Positions 17,581-26,164 of a stretch of 64,000 nucleotides of DNA are shown here, one piece after another (position 1 is the stretch's first letter; every line of letters begins with the position of its first letter). Location of the stretch: positions 310,001 to 374,000 of the forward strand of contig CBDCHL010000001.1 of assembly GCA_965217195.1 (NCBI GenBank). Direction: 5' to 3'. The translations under genes were made by a program, and so were the position numbers. Origin of the DNA: UBA6623 sp965217195 (GTDB taxonomy: Bacteria > Acidobacteriota > Terriglobia > Bryobacterales > UBA6623). The notes beneath the pieces were generated by a model that saw only the letters and a list, made by a program, of their open reading frames with translations, did no database searches and was not told the DNA's origin.

Positions 17581-19110
17581 CTACCTGAGTTGGGTTCGGC
17601 GACGTAATACTTCGGCGCAGCCGAGGACCGCAAGGAACAATAGGGCCGGGTGCCACACGAGTTTCACCGCGAGAAACGAGCGCACCGTGATCACGCCGAG
17701 CACGCCCAACGCCTCGATGGCCAACGCCTGACTTGTAGACCCGCGAGGGGCTGTCCAGCCATGGCGGGCGAGCATCCACCAGGTCCCGCCTAGGGCGATG
17801 AGGAGCGGGATGAGTCCCCAGATCGATGTACCGAGCAGCACTTCCAAGAACGTGTTAAGAACATTCGAAGAGAGTTCCCGCGCACCCGCGCTGAAGTTGG
17901 CGACCGTGACGAATCGACCGCCCGCATAGGCGCCGAAGCCGCCGACGGGACTTTCCGCAAGCCGTTCCATGCCGTACTCCCACAATTGCACCCTGCCGCT
18001 GAGGGAGTAGAAGGTTTCTGTCGTCTGCCCCCGAAGCAAATAGTTGACCGCCTTTTCGCCGGCCGGCGTCCGGAGCCCGACAATCAGAGATCCGCAGATC
18101 ACCAAGAGCAAACTCCCGAAACGCTTGGCGACGAGCAGCATGACCACTGTGCCCGTGAGAAAGCCCGCAATGGAGCTTCGAGAGGCCGAGAGCACCAACG
18201 TGACCAACGCGACGGTGAGGCCGGTGACGTGAAGCGCGCCTTTGGATAGACCGGCGGGGCGAAGGACGATTCTGGCGACGCAAACGATCCCGAGGACCGC
18301 CGAAATCTCGCCGACCGTATTCCAGCCGATCGCCGGGATGAGGCCGATGATCGCAATGTCCAACGTGCCGATTCCATGGAGAATAGCCTTGTCCGGCCGG
18401 GCCATGATGCCGAGCCAAACGGTGCCCAGCAGGGCGGCATGTAAGGCCCAGGTCCAGTCGAGGAGCGCTTTATAACGATCGACTGACGGCGCCGGCCCGG
18501 CGGCCATGTAGGCGTCGGCCCTCTGCATGGAGCGGCCCGCGGGCACGCCCCATCCTCGCTCGGTCGAGGACGCGGATTGCACGATCGCGGCCAGAACGAG
18601 CACAGCGGTCAGATACTCGGCGGATTTGTAGAGCGTCCATGAGGGTTCGACCGACCAGGACGCCGAAACCAAGCACACTACGGCATAGAGAACAAGCCAC
18701 CCCGGAAGGCCGCGCAGCCAATCACGGACACCGACCTGCGATGAATAGGCCCACGCCGCGATGAGCAACAGGCTCATGCCGACCAGGGCAACCCGATAGA
18801 GCGCCCAGAAATCGAGGGGCTGTTGAATGATCGAATCGACGCCGCGAATGCGAAACTGCAAGCCGCTCAGCAACAACAGCAGCCAGCAGAGGTGGGTCCA
18901 CCCAAGCCGCGCCCCCAAGCCGCGAACTTTTCGGAAGGCTTGATCGATAGAGAGCGGAGCGATGACGAGCAGCGGCAGCGCGCAGACAAGGCCCATCAGA
19001 ACCGGCGGAGCGAGGGCGTATTGAAAGAACAAAGTGACCGCCAGGGTGTACAGTCCCGCGAGCGCGACGACGGCGGGCAGCAGGTAGCGGCTGTTCGATT
19101 GGACAAGCAT
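17581..19110 (-). CDS. O-antigen ligase/polymerase (Wzy/WaaL family)
   Basis: A 509-residue multi-pass protein with about ten hydrophobic helices. The family core appears as LVLSASRSSIAGFLTGTVV followed by the periplasmic loop FYSLSGRVQLWEYGMERLAE and SPVGGFGAYAGG. I chose ATG at 19110 because a longer start would overlap the upstream gene by 50 bases. Its place between glycosyltransferase genes indicates a Wzy-type polymerase for the exopolysaccharide rather than a lipid A ligase, though sequence alone cannot decide. Confidence 0.85.
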   Translation of the reverse strand: MLVQSNSRYLLPAVVALAGLYTLAVTLFFQYALAPPVLMGLVCALPLLVIAPLSIDQAFRKVRGLGARLGWTHLCWLLLLLSGLQFRIRGVDSIIQQPLDFWALYRVALVGMSLLLIAAWAYSSQVGVRDWLRGLPGWLVLYAVVCLVSASWSVEPSWTLYKSAEYLTAVLVLAAIVQSASSTERGWGVPAGRSMQRADAYMAAGPAPSVDRYKALLDWTWALHAALLGTVWLGIMARPDKAILHGIGTLDIAIIGLIPAIGWNTVGEISAVLGIVCVARIVLRPAGLSKGALHVTGLTVALVTLVLSASRSSIAGFLTGTVVMLLVAKRFGSLLLVICGSLIVGLRTPAGEKAVNYLLRGQTTETFYSLSGRVQLWEYGMERLAESPVGGFGAYAGGRFVTVANFSAGARELSSNVLNTFLEVLLGTSIWGLIPLLIALGGTWWMLARHGWTAPRGSTSQALAIEALGVLGVITVRSFLAVKLVWHPALLFLAVLGCAEVLRRRTQLR

Positions 19111-19130
19111 TGCCGGCAGCCAACAGCGCC

Positions 19131-20399
19131 TCACGCCGAGGAGTGCGTGCCGGCCGACGAGGTTCGGCCGCTGTCGACCCAATCGGCCGCGGCCGTTTCG
19201 TTGGCCAAATTCTCATAGAAGGCCGCCTTGCGGGCCCAGCGAAAGTTCCGTTCGACGTGTTGACGGCCCGCGCGGCCGAGGCGAGTGCGCGCGGAGGGAT
19301 CCTGGTGGAGCCTTTGAAAAGCAGTCGCCAGAGCCTCCACGGTTTCCTCGGGAGTCGAGGCGCGAATCTTGATGCCTGCGTCGGGATCGACTTGCATTCC
19401 CGGTCCGCCTAGGTCAAGGCAAATCACCGGCCGCGACGCAGCCATAGCTTCCAAGCACACCCACCCCGCCGAATCGTGAAGACTCGGGTGGACTAGGGCG
19501 TGACAGCGACCGATCGCGGCCAGAACTCGGGGCCGAGGAAGAGTGCCGAAGAAAACCACACGATGGGCAATCCCCAATTTGTCTGCAAGGGTTTCGAGGT
19601 GCGAGCGTTCGGGGCCCTCGCCAATGATCCAATATTGAGCGGCGGGGCAGGTGGGTAGGAATACACCGAAGGCCTCGAGCGCGAGCCCAAAGCCCTTCCA
19701 GTGAAGCAGCCGGCCGACGCTTAGCAGACGAAAGGGCTCATTGGGCGCAGGGGTGAGTTGGTTGAGAATTCGAAGGTCGGTGTCAGAGAGTGCAGCCCCC
19801 GGCTCGACGCGCACACGGGGGCAACCAAGAGCTTTGAGGTGATCGAGTGTTTCTTCCGTGGTGGCTAGGGCTAGGGCGGCACGGCGCGCCGTGAAGCGGG
19901 TGAGGGGGTCCCAGCGAGCCCGGGCGCGGGCCAGATCGCGAACGACTTCGTGAATACGCCCACGTGAGCCCAGGATTCCGCGGAAAGCGGCTGGCGTCGA
20001 TTCGCCGCCTCCGACCGGTCCCCAGATGAACGGGACGGGTAGAAGGGCAAGCCAACCGGGCATCCAATAGTTCATAAAGGTAACGTGTTGAACGGCATCG
20101 AAGCCGATTTCGCGTTGGAGTCGCCGGGCTCGAATGTAGGCGACGATCTGCCAAAAGAAATAGTAGGGGTACAGCCCGCGGCGGCCCTTCTTCCAGAAGC
20201 TGGTCCATCCGGGCAGATCCAGGTAGACGAACCGAACACGTCCGGGAACTGAGGCCTGTTCGATAGCTTCGCGGTTCGTGCGTCGAGTGAGAACCCAAAC
20301 GTCGTGAAAGCGGGCCGCTTGCAGGGCGGAATGCCACCCGATGCCCGGCTCGCTACCGAGGCCCGGTTCGCAGGCATAGGCGGAAATGAGGAGTTTCAT
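19131..20399 (-). CDS. GT4-family glycosyltransferase
   Basis: The ATG at 20399 opens MKLLISAYACEPGLGSEPGI, typical of GT4 enzymes of exopolysaccharide loci (the ACEPGxGSEPGxGW motif). The C-terminal half has FRLLSVGRLLHWKGFGLALE, WIIGEGPERSHLETLADKLG and HPSLHDSAGWVCLEAMAASR. The last of these has S-x-W where many GT4 enzymes have E, a known variant in this subgroup. The protein has 422 residues, and 43 bases separate it from the preceding glycosyltransferase gene. Confidence 0.9.
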   Translation of the reverse strand: MKLLISAYACEPGLGSEPGIGWHSALQAARFHDVWVLTRRTNREAIEQASVPGRVRFVYLDLPGWTSFWKKGRRGLYPYYFFWQIVAYIRARRLQREIGFDAVQHVTFMNYWMPGWLALLPVPFIWGPVGGGESTPAAFRGILGSRGRIHEVVRDLARARARWDPLTRFTARRAALALATTEETLDHLKALGCPRVRVEPGAALSDTDLRILNQLTPAPNEPFRLLSVGRLLHWKGFGLALEAFGVFLPTCPAAQYWIIGEGPERSHLETLADKLGIAHRVVFFGTLPRPRVLAAIGRCHALVHPSLHDSAGWVCLEAMAASRPVICLDLGGPGMQVDPDAGIKIRASTPEETVEALATAFQRLHQDPSARTRLGRAGRQHVERNFRWARKAAFYENLANETAAADWVDSGRTSSAGTHSSA

Positions 20400-20442
20400 C
20401 GCCCGTAGTGCGCGTGTCGAATGCGGGTATCTTTGCCGCAAG

Positions 20443-21693
20443 CTAGCCGGCTTGAAAGCGTCTCCGGGGCCGACGGGCCCCTCGCGGGCCGGCGAGGACT
20501 TGCTCAACAACTTCGCCCATCCGCGCGGCGCATTTCTCCGCGGAGTATGGCGCGATGAGTTCCGCGGATCGGCGGCCCAATCGGAAGACCATGTTGGGAT
20601 CGCAAATGAAGTGAGTCATGTACTCGGCCAGTTGGCGGGCGTCGGAGGGGTCGAACACAAAACCATTCTCACCATGGCGTACCATGTCACACGCGCCTGC
20701 GCGGGACGAGCAAAGGACGGCTTTGCCGAAAACCATCGCTTCGGGGACGACCATGCCGATAACGTCTTCAAACGTTGGAAACACGAACACGTCGCACGCT
20801 TTGTAGAAGGCGCCTAACCGTTCGTAGTCGACCGCGCCCGTCCACTCGATGCAATGGTCGATGTCCATGACCCGGGCTGCCGTTTCCAGGGTGTCTCGTT
20901 CGGGCCCGTCGCCCACCACGAGGACGGTGAATTTTCCCGGGTGTTGGCGCTCGAGTTGTACGCACGCTTCTAGCAAAACGTAAAGGCCTTTTTCCCGAAT
21001 CAAGCGACCCACATAAAGGAAGACCGGTCGTTGCCGTGCAGGAGTCGTCGGCTCATCAGAGCTGTTTCGCCCTAGCAGAGCGGCGCGAACAGCCGGTTGA
21101 TAAGGAAACTGCAACAGCTTCCTTTCGGGGATGCGCACGACTTGCCGAAGGTATCGAGCTCCCTCGGTCGTGTGGCTGACCGAATAGTCGAAAAAGCCGG
21201 CGAGCGCGCGGCGTAACCGAAGCCGCGATGGAGAGTCCAGGTAGTCAACATGCGGCCCGGTCCCACCCCAAAACAGCACGACTCGGCAACGTGTCAGGGC
21301 TTTGATCAACAGGCCGTATAAGGTGCACAGATCGAACCCACGCACGAAGATTAGGTCTGGTTTGGCGCGCCACATCTTCAGTAATGTGCCAGGAGGCACC
21401 AGGCTGAAACCACGGGGGTTACCGGTATTGTGGGACCGCTTGACACGAAATCGTACACCCTTGAGGAGCGTGATCAGAAAACTATTCTCATATCCGGAGA
21501 TGAAGCCCGGCCACCGGCCGGTGAAGACGACGCTGTTCGGAAACAACTTGGCGAACTCAGCGAACAGCGGTTGCATGAAGCGGCCCCGTGAAAGCGACGG
21601 CGCGACCCAAATAACGCGGGCGTTGCTGATGGCGGAGCTACGTGAGTCGAGCGGACGCGTTTCGGCCGCGGCGGTTTGTGGGGCGGTGGCCAT
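20443..21693 (-). CDS. GT4-family glycosyltransferase
   Basis: A 416-residue enzyme. After a low-complexity N-terminus it reads ARVIWVAPSLSRGRFMQPLF. The C-terminal domain has FLYVGRLIREKGLYVLLEAC, VLVVGDGPERDTLETAARVM and VFVFPTFEDVIGMVVPEAMV, the nucleotide-sugar-binding signature with E-x7-E (EDVIGMVVPE). It presumably adds a sugar on the cytoplasmic side of the membrane to the lipid-linked unit. Confidence 0.89.
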   Translation of the reverse strand: MATAPQTAAAETRPLDSRSSAISNARVIWVAPSLSRGRFMQPLFAEFAKLFPNSVVFTGRWPGFISGYENSFLITLLKGVRFRVKRSHNTGNPRGFSLVPPGTLLKMWRAKPDLIFVRGFDLCTLYGLLIKALTRCRVVLFWGGTGPHVDYLDSPSRLRLRRALAGFFDYSVSHTTEGARYLRQVVRIPERKLLQFPYQPAVRAALLGRNSSDEPTTPARQRPVFLYVGRLIREKGLYVLLEACVQLERQHPGKFTVLVVGDGPERDTLETAARVMDIDHCIEWTGAVDYERLGAFYKACDVFVFPTFEDVIGMVVPEAMVFGKAVLCSSRAGACDMVRHGENGFVFDPSDARQLAEYMTHFICDPNMVFRLGRRSAELIAPYSAEKCAARMGEVVEQVLAGPRGARRPRRRFQAG

Positions 21694-21719
21694 GATGTGC
21701 GATGTCGCTAACGTGAGAC

Positions 21720-21790
21720 TTCAATTGGGGGGAGACAAGCTGAGAGCTTGTCTCAACCGTGGACTAGGACCGGCGCGAGTGCCGGTCGCT
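21720..21790. repeat. Two intergenic hairpins between flippase and glycosyltransferase genes
   Basis: GAGACAAGCT-gag-AGCTTGTCTC at 21732-21754 is a perfect 10-bp stem, followed by ACCGGC-gcgagt-GCCGGT at about 21769-21786. The GCTgagAGC loop equals that of the second hairpin of REP copy 1. It may be a related repeat or a processing site in the operon mRNA. Confidence 0.55.
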
Positions 21791-21866
21791 ACCGGGGAAG
21801 GCGCGGGTGCTCGGGAAGTTTCTGAACTGAAGGAGCCGGCGCTGCCGGTGGCCCCACTGGCACGGG

Positions 21867-23495
21867 TCAGTGAGCCGTGAGTCCCAATCGATGCGTCACG
21901 CGTCCAAGCAGCAAGCGATCTTCCGGTTCCAAACCTTCACGCCAAAGTGCGAATGCGAAGACACAGGTTGCGGCGGCGATTGTGACCGCGAGGCCTGGCA
22001 GCGCGGGGAGATCAAGGGCATTCAGCGCGGCGAGAGCAAGCGCCGTCCAGACAGAAGCCCGAAACCCCTTCCAATACGTCTTGTCATACGGCCACAGACC
22101 GACCAGCCGACGGATTTGGAAGACGGCGACCAAATAGAGCGGTCCCGCCGCGGCGGCAGTGGCCGCGGCCGCGCCGACGGCTCCCCATCGTGGAACCAGC
22201 AAGGCGTTCAGGGTAAGGTTCACGCCGACGGCGCCGGCGGAAAGCGCCAACCACTGCCGCGGGTGCCCGGTCATGTTCAACAGCGACCCCGCACACCCGG
22301 TCGCGACATTAGCCAGTTGGCCGGCCATCAGAATGAGCAGAGGCAGTGCAGCCTCGGCGAAGCGCGAGCCGTAGACGGCGCTCAGCATCGCCCCAGGCGC
22401 CGCGCCGATCGCGAGGAAAAGAGGCAGGGAAAGATACAGGCCCCAGCGCGTGCTGACCCGAAAAGCCTCGTTTAAGCCGGCAATCTCTCCACGATGGTGA
22501 GCGCCGGCGGCGAGCGGGGCGAAGATGGTGTTGACCGCGGCCAACAAGAAGGTCATGACAACGGCCACTTGGGCGGCGGCTTGATAGACGCCGACCTTGA
22601 TAGACGCCGAGGCCTCGCGGAAAATCCCAAGGAAGACGCGGTCCATCGAAACGAGCACGCCCATCAAGATCGACGCGAACGCGGTAGGAATCGAGAACGA
22701 GAGCAACCGGCGGGCGGACGCGAGTCCGTGCCGGGAGATTGTGGGCAGGCCGGGAAACAGCCGAGTCAGAAACAGAAGGCCGGCGACCATAGCGAGCGCG
22801 AAGGAGGCGACCCGTGCCGCGACGGCACCCTGCCACCAACCGGGAACCGCGAGCAAAAGGCCTAGGAAGACAAGGTGAGTCGAGGCCGGAATGAGATCAC
22901 CGGCGTACACGGAGTACTTCGTTCGCAACGAGAGCCTGGTCGCGGCGGCGACCACCCGCAGTCCACACAGCAAGGGCAAAGCCGCCGCGAATGCTTGTAG
23001 AAAAGGGGCAAGACTCGGTTTGCCGAATAGGGACGTTGCCAAGACCGGAGCCGCGATGAACAGCAGCACGCCCGCCGCCAACCCCGAGGCGACCGCGATC
23101 AGAACCGATTGCGTCAACAATTCACGCAACGCCGGCGAAACCCCGCGGGTATGTTTCGAGCCCAGGCGCATGATTCCGTTCGAAAGGCCCAGCCGAGCTA
23201 CGGTTTCAAGGATCTGGAGCACCGCCATAGCCACTGCGTAGAGGCCGAAGTCCACAGGGTTCAAAATGCGCGCGAGCAAGGCGTAGCCTAGGAAGTTCAG
23301 ACCGCGGCCGACAAGGCTGCCTCCTAGGGAAATACCCGTTTGGGAGGCGAGACGGATCAGGTCGGTGTCCGCGGGCGGAACTTCGGCGGCGCCGCGGGAG
23401 ACCGCCGAAGCGCCGTTGGTCTGCAAAGCAAACCCTTGGGCGGCTTCGGTTGCGGAACCGGAGTGGGGAAACGCCGCGTTGAGTGTGGGGGCCAT
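21867..23495 (-). CDS. Polysaccharide flippase (Wzx-like, MATE/MVF superfamily)
   Basis: A roughly 540-residue protein with 12-14 hydrophobic helices. The start of the core, LASQTGISLGGSLVGRGLNF followed by LGYALLARILNPVDFGLYAV, is the usual RfbX/Wzx pattern. LNMTGHPRQWLALSAGAVGV NLTLNALLVP appears in the second half, as in PST-type flippases. It should move the lipid-linked repeat unit across the inner membrane. The ATG at 23495 is my choice; GTG at 23534 would add 13 residues. Neither has a clear ribosome site. Confidence 0.87.
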   Translation of the reverse strand: MAPTLNAAFPHSGSATEAAQGFALQTNGASAVSRGAAEVPPADTDLIRLASQTGISLGGSLVGRGLNFLGYALLARILNPVDFGLYAVAMAVLQILETVARLGLSNGIMRLGSKHTRGVSPALRELLTQSVLIAVASGLAAGVLLFIAAPVLATSLFGKPSLAPFLQAFAAALPLLCGLRVVAAATRLSLRTKYSVYAGDLIPASTHLVFLGLLLAVPGWWQGAVAARVASFALAMVAGLLFLTRLFPGLPTISRHGLASARRLLSFSIPTAFASILMGVLVSMDRVFLGIFREASASIKVGVYQAAAQVAVVMTFLLAAVNTIFAPLAAGAHHRGEIAGLNEAFRVSTRWGLYLSLPLFLAIGAAPGAMLSAVYGSRFAEAALPLLILMAGQLANVATGCAGSLLNMTGHPRQWLALSAGAVGVNLTLNALLVPRWGAVGAAAATAAAAGPLYLVAVFQIRRLVGLWPYDKTYWKGFRASVWTALALAALNALDLPALPGLAVTIAAATCVFAFALWREGLEPEDRLLLGRVTHRLGLTAH

Positions 23496-23584
23496 GGAGT
23501 CCGGAAAAAGTAAAAGGGAACGACGGGTCGGCACGAGAGTCGTGGTTCTTTAGAAAACGGCCGAAGCGCCGCGCTTTGTGCGGA

Positions 23585-26161
23585 CTACGGCATTTTCAGA
23601 CGGCGCAAGCGCGATTCGCGATAACGGACTTCGTGATCGGGCATGCCGTCGAGAGCGCCGCGGCAAAGCGATTGCACAAGGTAGAGAGCGAAGACCGGTT
23701 TCAACGCTTCCGCCGGCTGCCAAGGTTTCATCCGTTTATAGGGCAGGTGTGAGCGGACCTGTACTTCGAAATGAAAACGGTCCCAGCCCGGCGGCGCGTC
23801 CCAACGGACCGACTCCCAATCGAACACTTTCAACTGTTCGCCGGTGATGCGAGTGTTCCAGGGAGCAAAGTCGCCGTGGGCAATGCCGCACGGAACAGGA
23901 CGGTTGGCCAGTTCCTCACTAACCCAGGACAGAGTTGCCTCGGCCGTTATCAGCCAGGGTGCATCCAGTCGTTCGGCGGCGACACGCCACGCATGGACCG
24001 TTTCGCCGACCAGATCGGTTCCAGGGCGCGGCGTGCGGCAGACTGAGGCGAGCCTCCGCTCGAAGACTTGGTGTGCACTGCCAAATTGGCAGGGGCCTTG
24101 GCGGTCGCCGACCGCACTTTGAAGTAGCACGTTCGTGCCGTTCCAACGCCCGGCATAAAGGACTTCGGGGATGTGCGATCTGAGGAGGTGGAATTGGCGA
24201 AGACGCTGGAGGGCGGCAGCTTCGCGAGAAATACGTTCTTCGGCCTCGGGGGCGAGCGCGAGCTTGAGAATGGCAAGGGGACGGCCGGCTGTGTCGAAGA
24301 GCGTAACGGTTGCTTTCGCCCGCTTACTTGGCGTCCCGAGAGTAAGGCTGAAGGCCGCGGGTTCGATTCGCAACTTGTCGACCGCCAGGTCTCGCAGCGG
24401 TTCAAGTTGTTCCCTAGGTAACGTGATCTTCGGACCGAAGCGAGACGCGATGCGCGCGCCGCCCTCTGAAAGGAGCAGAAACCGCCACAGGCGAGCCCCG
24501 AGGGCGTAGACCGGCCGCGACCGCAGGGCGGCTGTGGTCAGTTTCAAGTCGCCGAGTGGAAGCAGCCACTGGGGCGTCTCAAGGCTGGGTAGGACAAGAA
24601 GTTTATTCCGTGGCGTCTGTCTTACCCGTCGTAGGTGAGGTCGCACGTTCCGAGGTTGATGGCGGGAGTCTTGCGGCGTGGTCTGCTTCGTGCGCCTACC
24701 CGAAAGGTTGCCCAGGGCCTGTTCGAAGTTGCAACGAAGGGAGAGACCGTTGTTTGGCGACACGGCGGCTTTATTCGTTGGGGGCAACGTCGTCCAGTCG
24801 GGGTAACGCGCCTGGAAACGCCGGTCCAGCGCTTCGACGATTTGCCGCGTCGCTTCCGACGTTACGGATGCACGGTCCGCGGATGCATCACAGATAATGG
24901 CTGTCCCGGCCCGACGAGCAAGATTCTGAAACTCACGACGTTGCCGCCGAGCTTCAGCGAGAGCAACCTCTTGCTTACGTCCCCGGAGCACCAATATCGG
25001 TGCATCCAACACCAGTGTGAGATCGGGTCGGGGAATGAGAGGACGCAGCCAACGCACCGGGCTGAACCCCTCGGGGAATCGAAACCTCTTGGGATCGACA
25101 GCCATATCGTCGTAGTACCCGTCAAAGATGACGATGCCCGAGCGGGTGAGCAACGGCCGGACCCGCAATACATACCCCGAGATGTAGTCAAGCGCGTACA
25201 ACAACAGGCGGAGCAGAGATACGAGCCGCGATCGGGGCGGCCGGCCATGAGGATCGGTCACGATCCCCCCCTGACGGCGGTTCCAAAGAAACATCGGCCG
25301 CCAATGGAGGACTCGTTGGCGGCGAAACAGGCTCAGTGTTTCTCCGCGGAGAGCGACGACAAGAGTGGACTTGCCGGCGCCGTCAGGTCCCAGAACGGCC
25401 AAGAAGAGTCCGGTCGGTCGGCGAATCCGGCGGACCATCCGACCGAATTCTTGCACGGCGCATTGAACGACTTCGAGAGGGTGCTGAACGGGGCCGCTTA
25501 GCCAAAGCCGACGGCGCAGTACTGGGAGAACTGCCCCCAAACGCCCCGTCTGGATGGCGTCGGTTGCTCGCGAGCCCAGCTGAGTGCCGAACAGCTCCCG
25601 CGTGATTCGCCGAGTCGCGTCGAGGCCGATTTCGCGCGATAGGTGATGAAGACGGCCAGCCTGGGATGTGTCGACGGTTCCTTTCAGGGTCTTTTTCGTG
25701 AGTAGGTAGCGGAACTCGACCTCGGGCGCCGCAACCCAAAAGTTACGCCGCCGTTCGCGGTCCTCTATCAGCTCGCTCGCTAAGGCGAGCCTACGGCCTG
25801 CCCGACGATACTCGGTGATGAAGTCAACGGCGGCGGTCTCGAGGCGTCCGCCGGTTGTCCAAGCAAAGACGACGCAGCGGCCGCGGACAGCGTACTCAAG
25901 ACATTGAACCGGGCGAAAGCCGTCGGCTGCGAGCGAGCGACAGATGGCGGGCAGGTGGCGGGCGTCGTCGGGGTGAACGACTAAGTCGAGGTCACCCGAA
26001 AAGTTTTCCGGCAGGTTTTCGTACCCATGTAACACGCAATACCGAATTTCGTATTCGTCGAGAAGGCTGAACAGTTTGCCTAAGAATTGCGCTCGCTTCG
26101 GGCACGGGATCGGAATCGAAGAAGGACCGCCAAGCGCGATACCGGCAGTGGGACTCGCCAT
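23585..26161 (-). CDS. Three-domain nucleotidyltransferase/thymidylate-kinase-like/phosphotransferase fusion
   Basis: An 858-residue protein made of three enzyme-like domains. Residues 25-210 look like a nucleotidyltransferase fold, with SGDLDLVVHPDD holding the D-x-D metal pair. Residues 250-445 look like a thymidylate-kinase-type P-loop domain: AVLGPDGAGKSTLV at about 255-268, WRPMFLWNRRQGG, then GIVIFDGYYDDMAVDPKRF. A polar linker (450-520) follows. Residues 540-858 resemble an aminoglycoside/choline-kinase-type phosphotransferase with the catalytic AHGDFAPWN (761-769) and VFDWES (779-784). The first two domains occur together in some exopolysaccharide loci; the added kinase is unusual. 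It may act on a phosphorylated lipid or sugar. Confidence 0.78.
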   Translation of the reverse strand: MASPTAGIALGGPSSIPIPCPKRAQFLGKLFSLLDEYEIRYCVLHGYENLPENFSGDLDLVVHPDDARHLPAICRSLAADGFRPVQCLEYAVRGRCVVFAWTTGGRLETAAVDFITEYRRAGRRLALASELIEDRERRRNFWVAAPEVEFRYLLTKKTLKGTVDTSQAGRLHHLSREIGLDATRRITRELFGTQLGSRATDAIQTGRLGAVLPVLRRRLWLSGPVQHPLEVVQCAVQEFGRMVRRIRRPTGLFLAVLGPDGAGKSTLVVALRGETLSLFRRQRVLHWRPMFLWNRRQGGIVTDPHGRPPRSRLVSLLRLLLYALDYISGYVLRVRPLLTRSGIVIFDGYYDDMAVDPKRFRFPEGFSPVRWLRPLIPRPDLTLVLDAPILVLRGRKQEVALAEARRQRREFQNLARRAGTAIICDASADRASVTSEATRQIVEALDRRFQARYPDWTTLPPTNKAAVSPNNGLSLRCNFEQALGNLSGRRTKQTTPQDSRHQPRNVRPHLRRVRQTPRNKLLVLPSLETPQWLLPLGDLKLTTAALRSRPVYALGARLWRFLLLSEGGARIASRFGPKITLPREQLEPLRDLAVDKLRIEPAAFSLTLGTPSKRAKATVTLFDTAGRPLAILKLALAPEAEERISREAAALQRLRQFHLLRSHIPEVLYAGRWNGTNVLLQSAVGDRQGPCQFGSAHQVFERRLASVCRTPRPGTDLVGETVHAWRVAAERLDAPWLITAEATLSWVSEELANRPVPCGIAHGDFAPWNTRITGEQLKVFDWESVRWDAPPGWDRFHFEVQVRSHLPYKRMKPWQPAEALKPVFALYLVQSLCRGALDGMPDHEVRYRESRLRRLKMP

Positions 26162-26164
26162 GGT

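Noticed and set aside
24635..25501. 288-residue open frame on the plus strand inside the three-domain gene
   Set aside because: It has no recognisable motif and lies fully opposite a gene with clear P-loop and kinase motifs.
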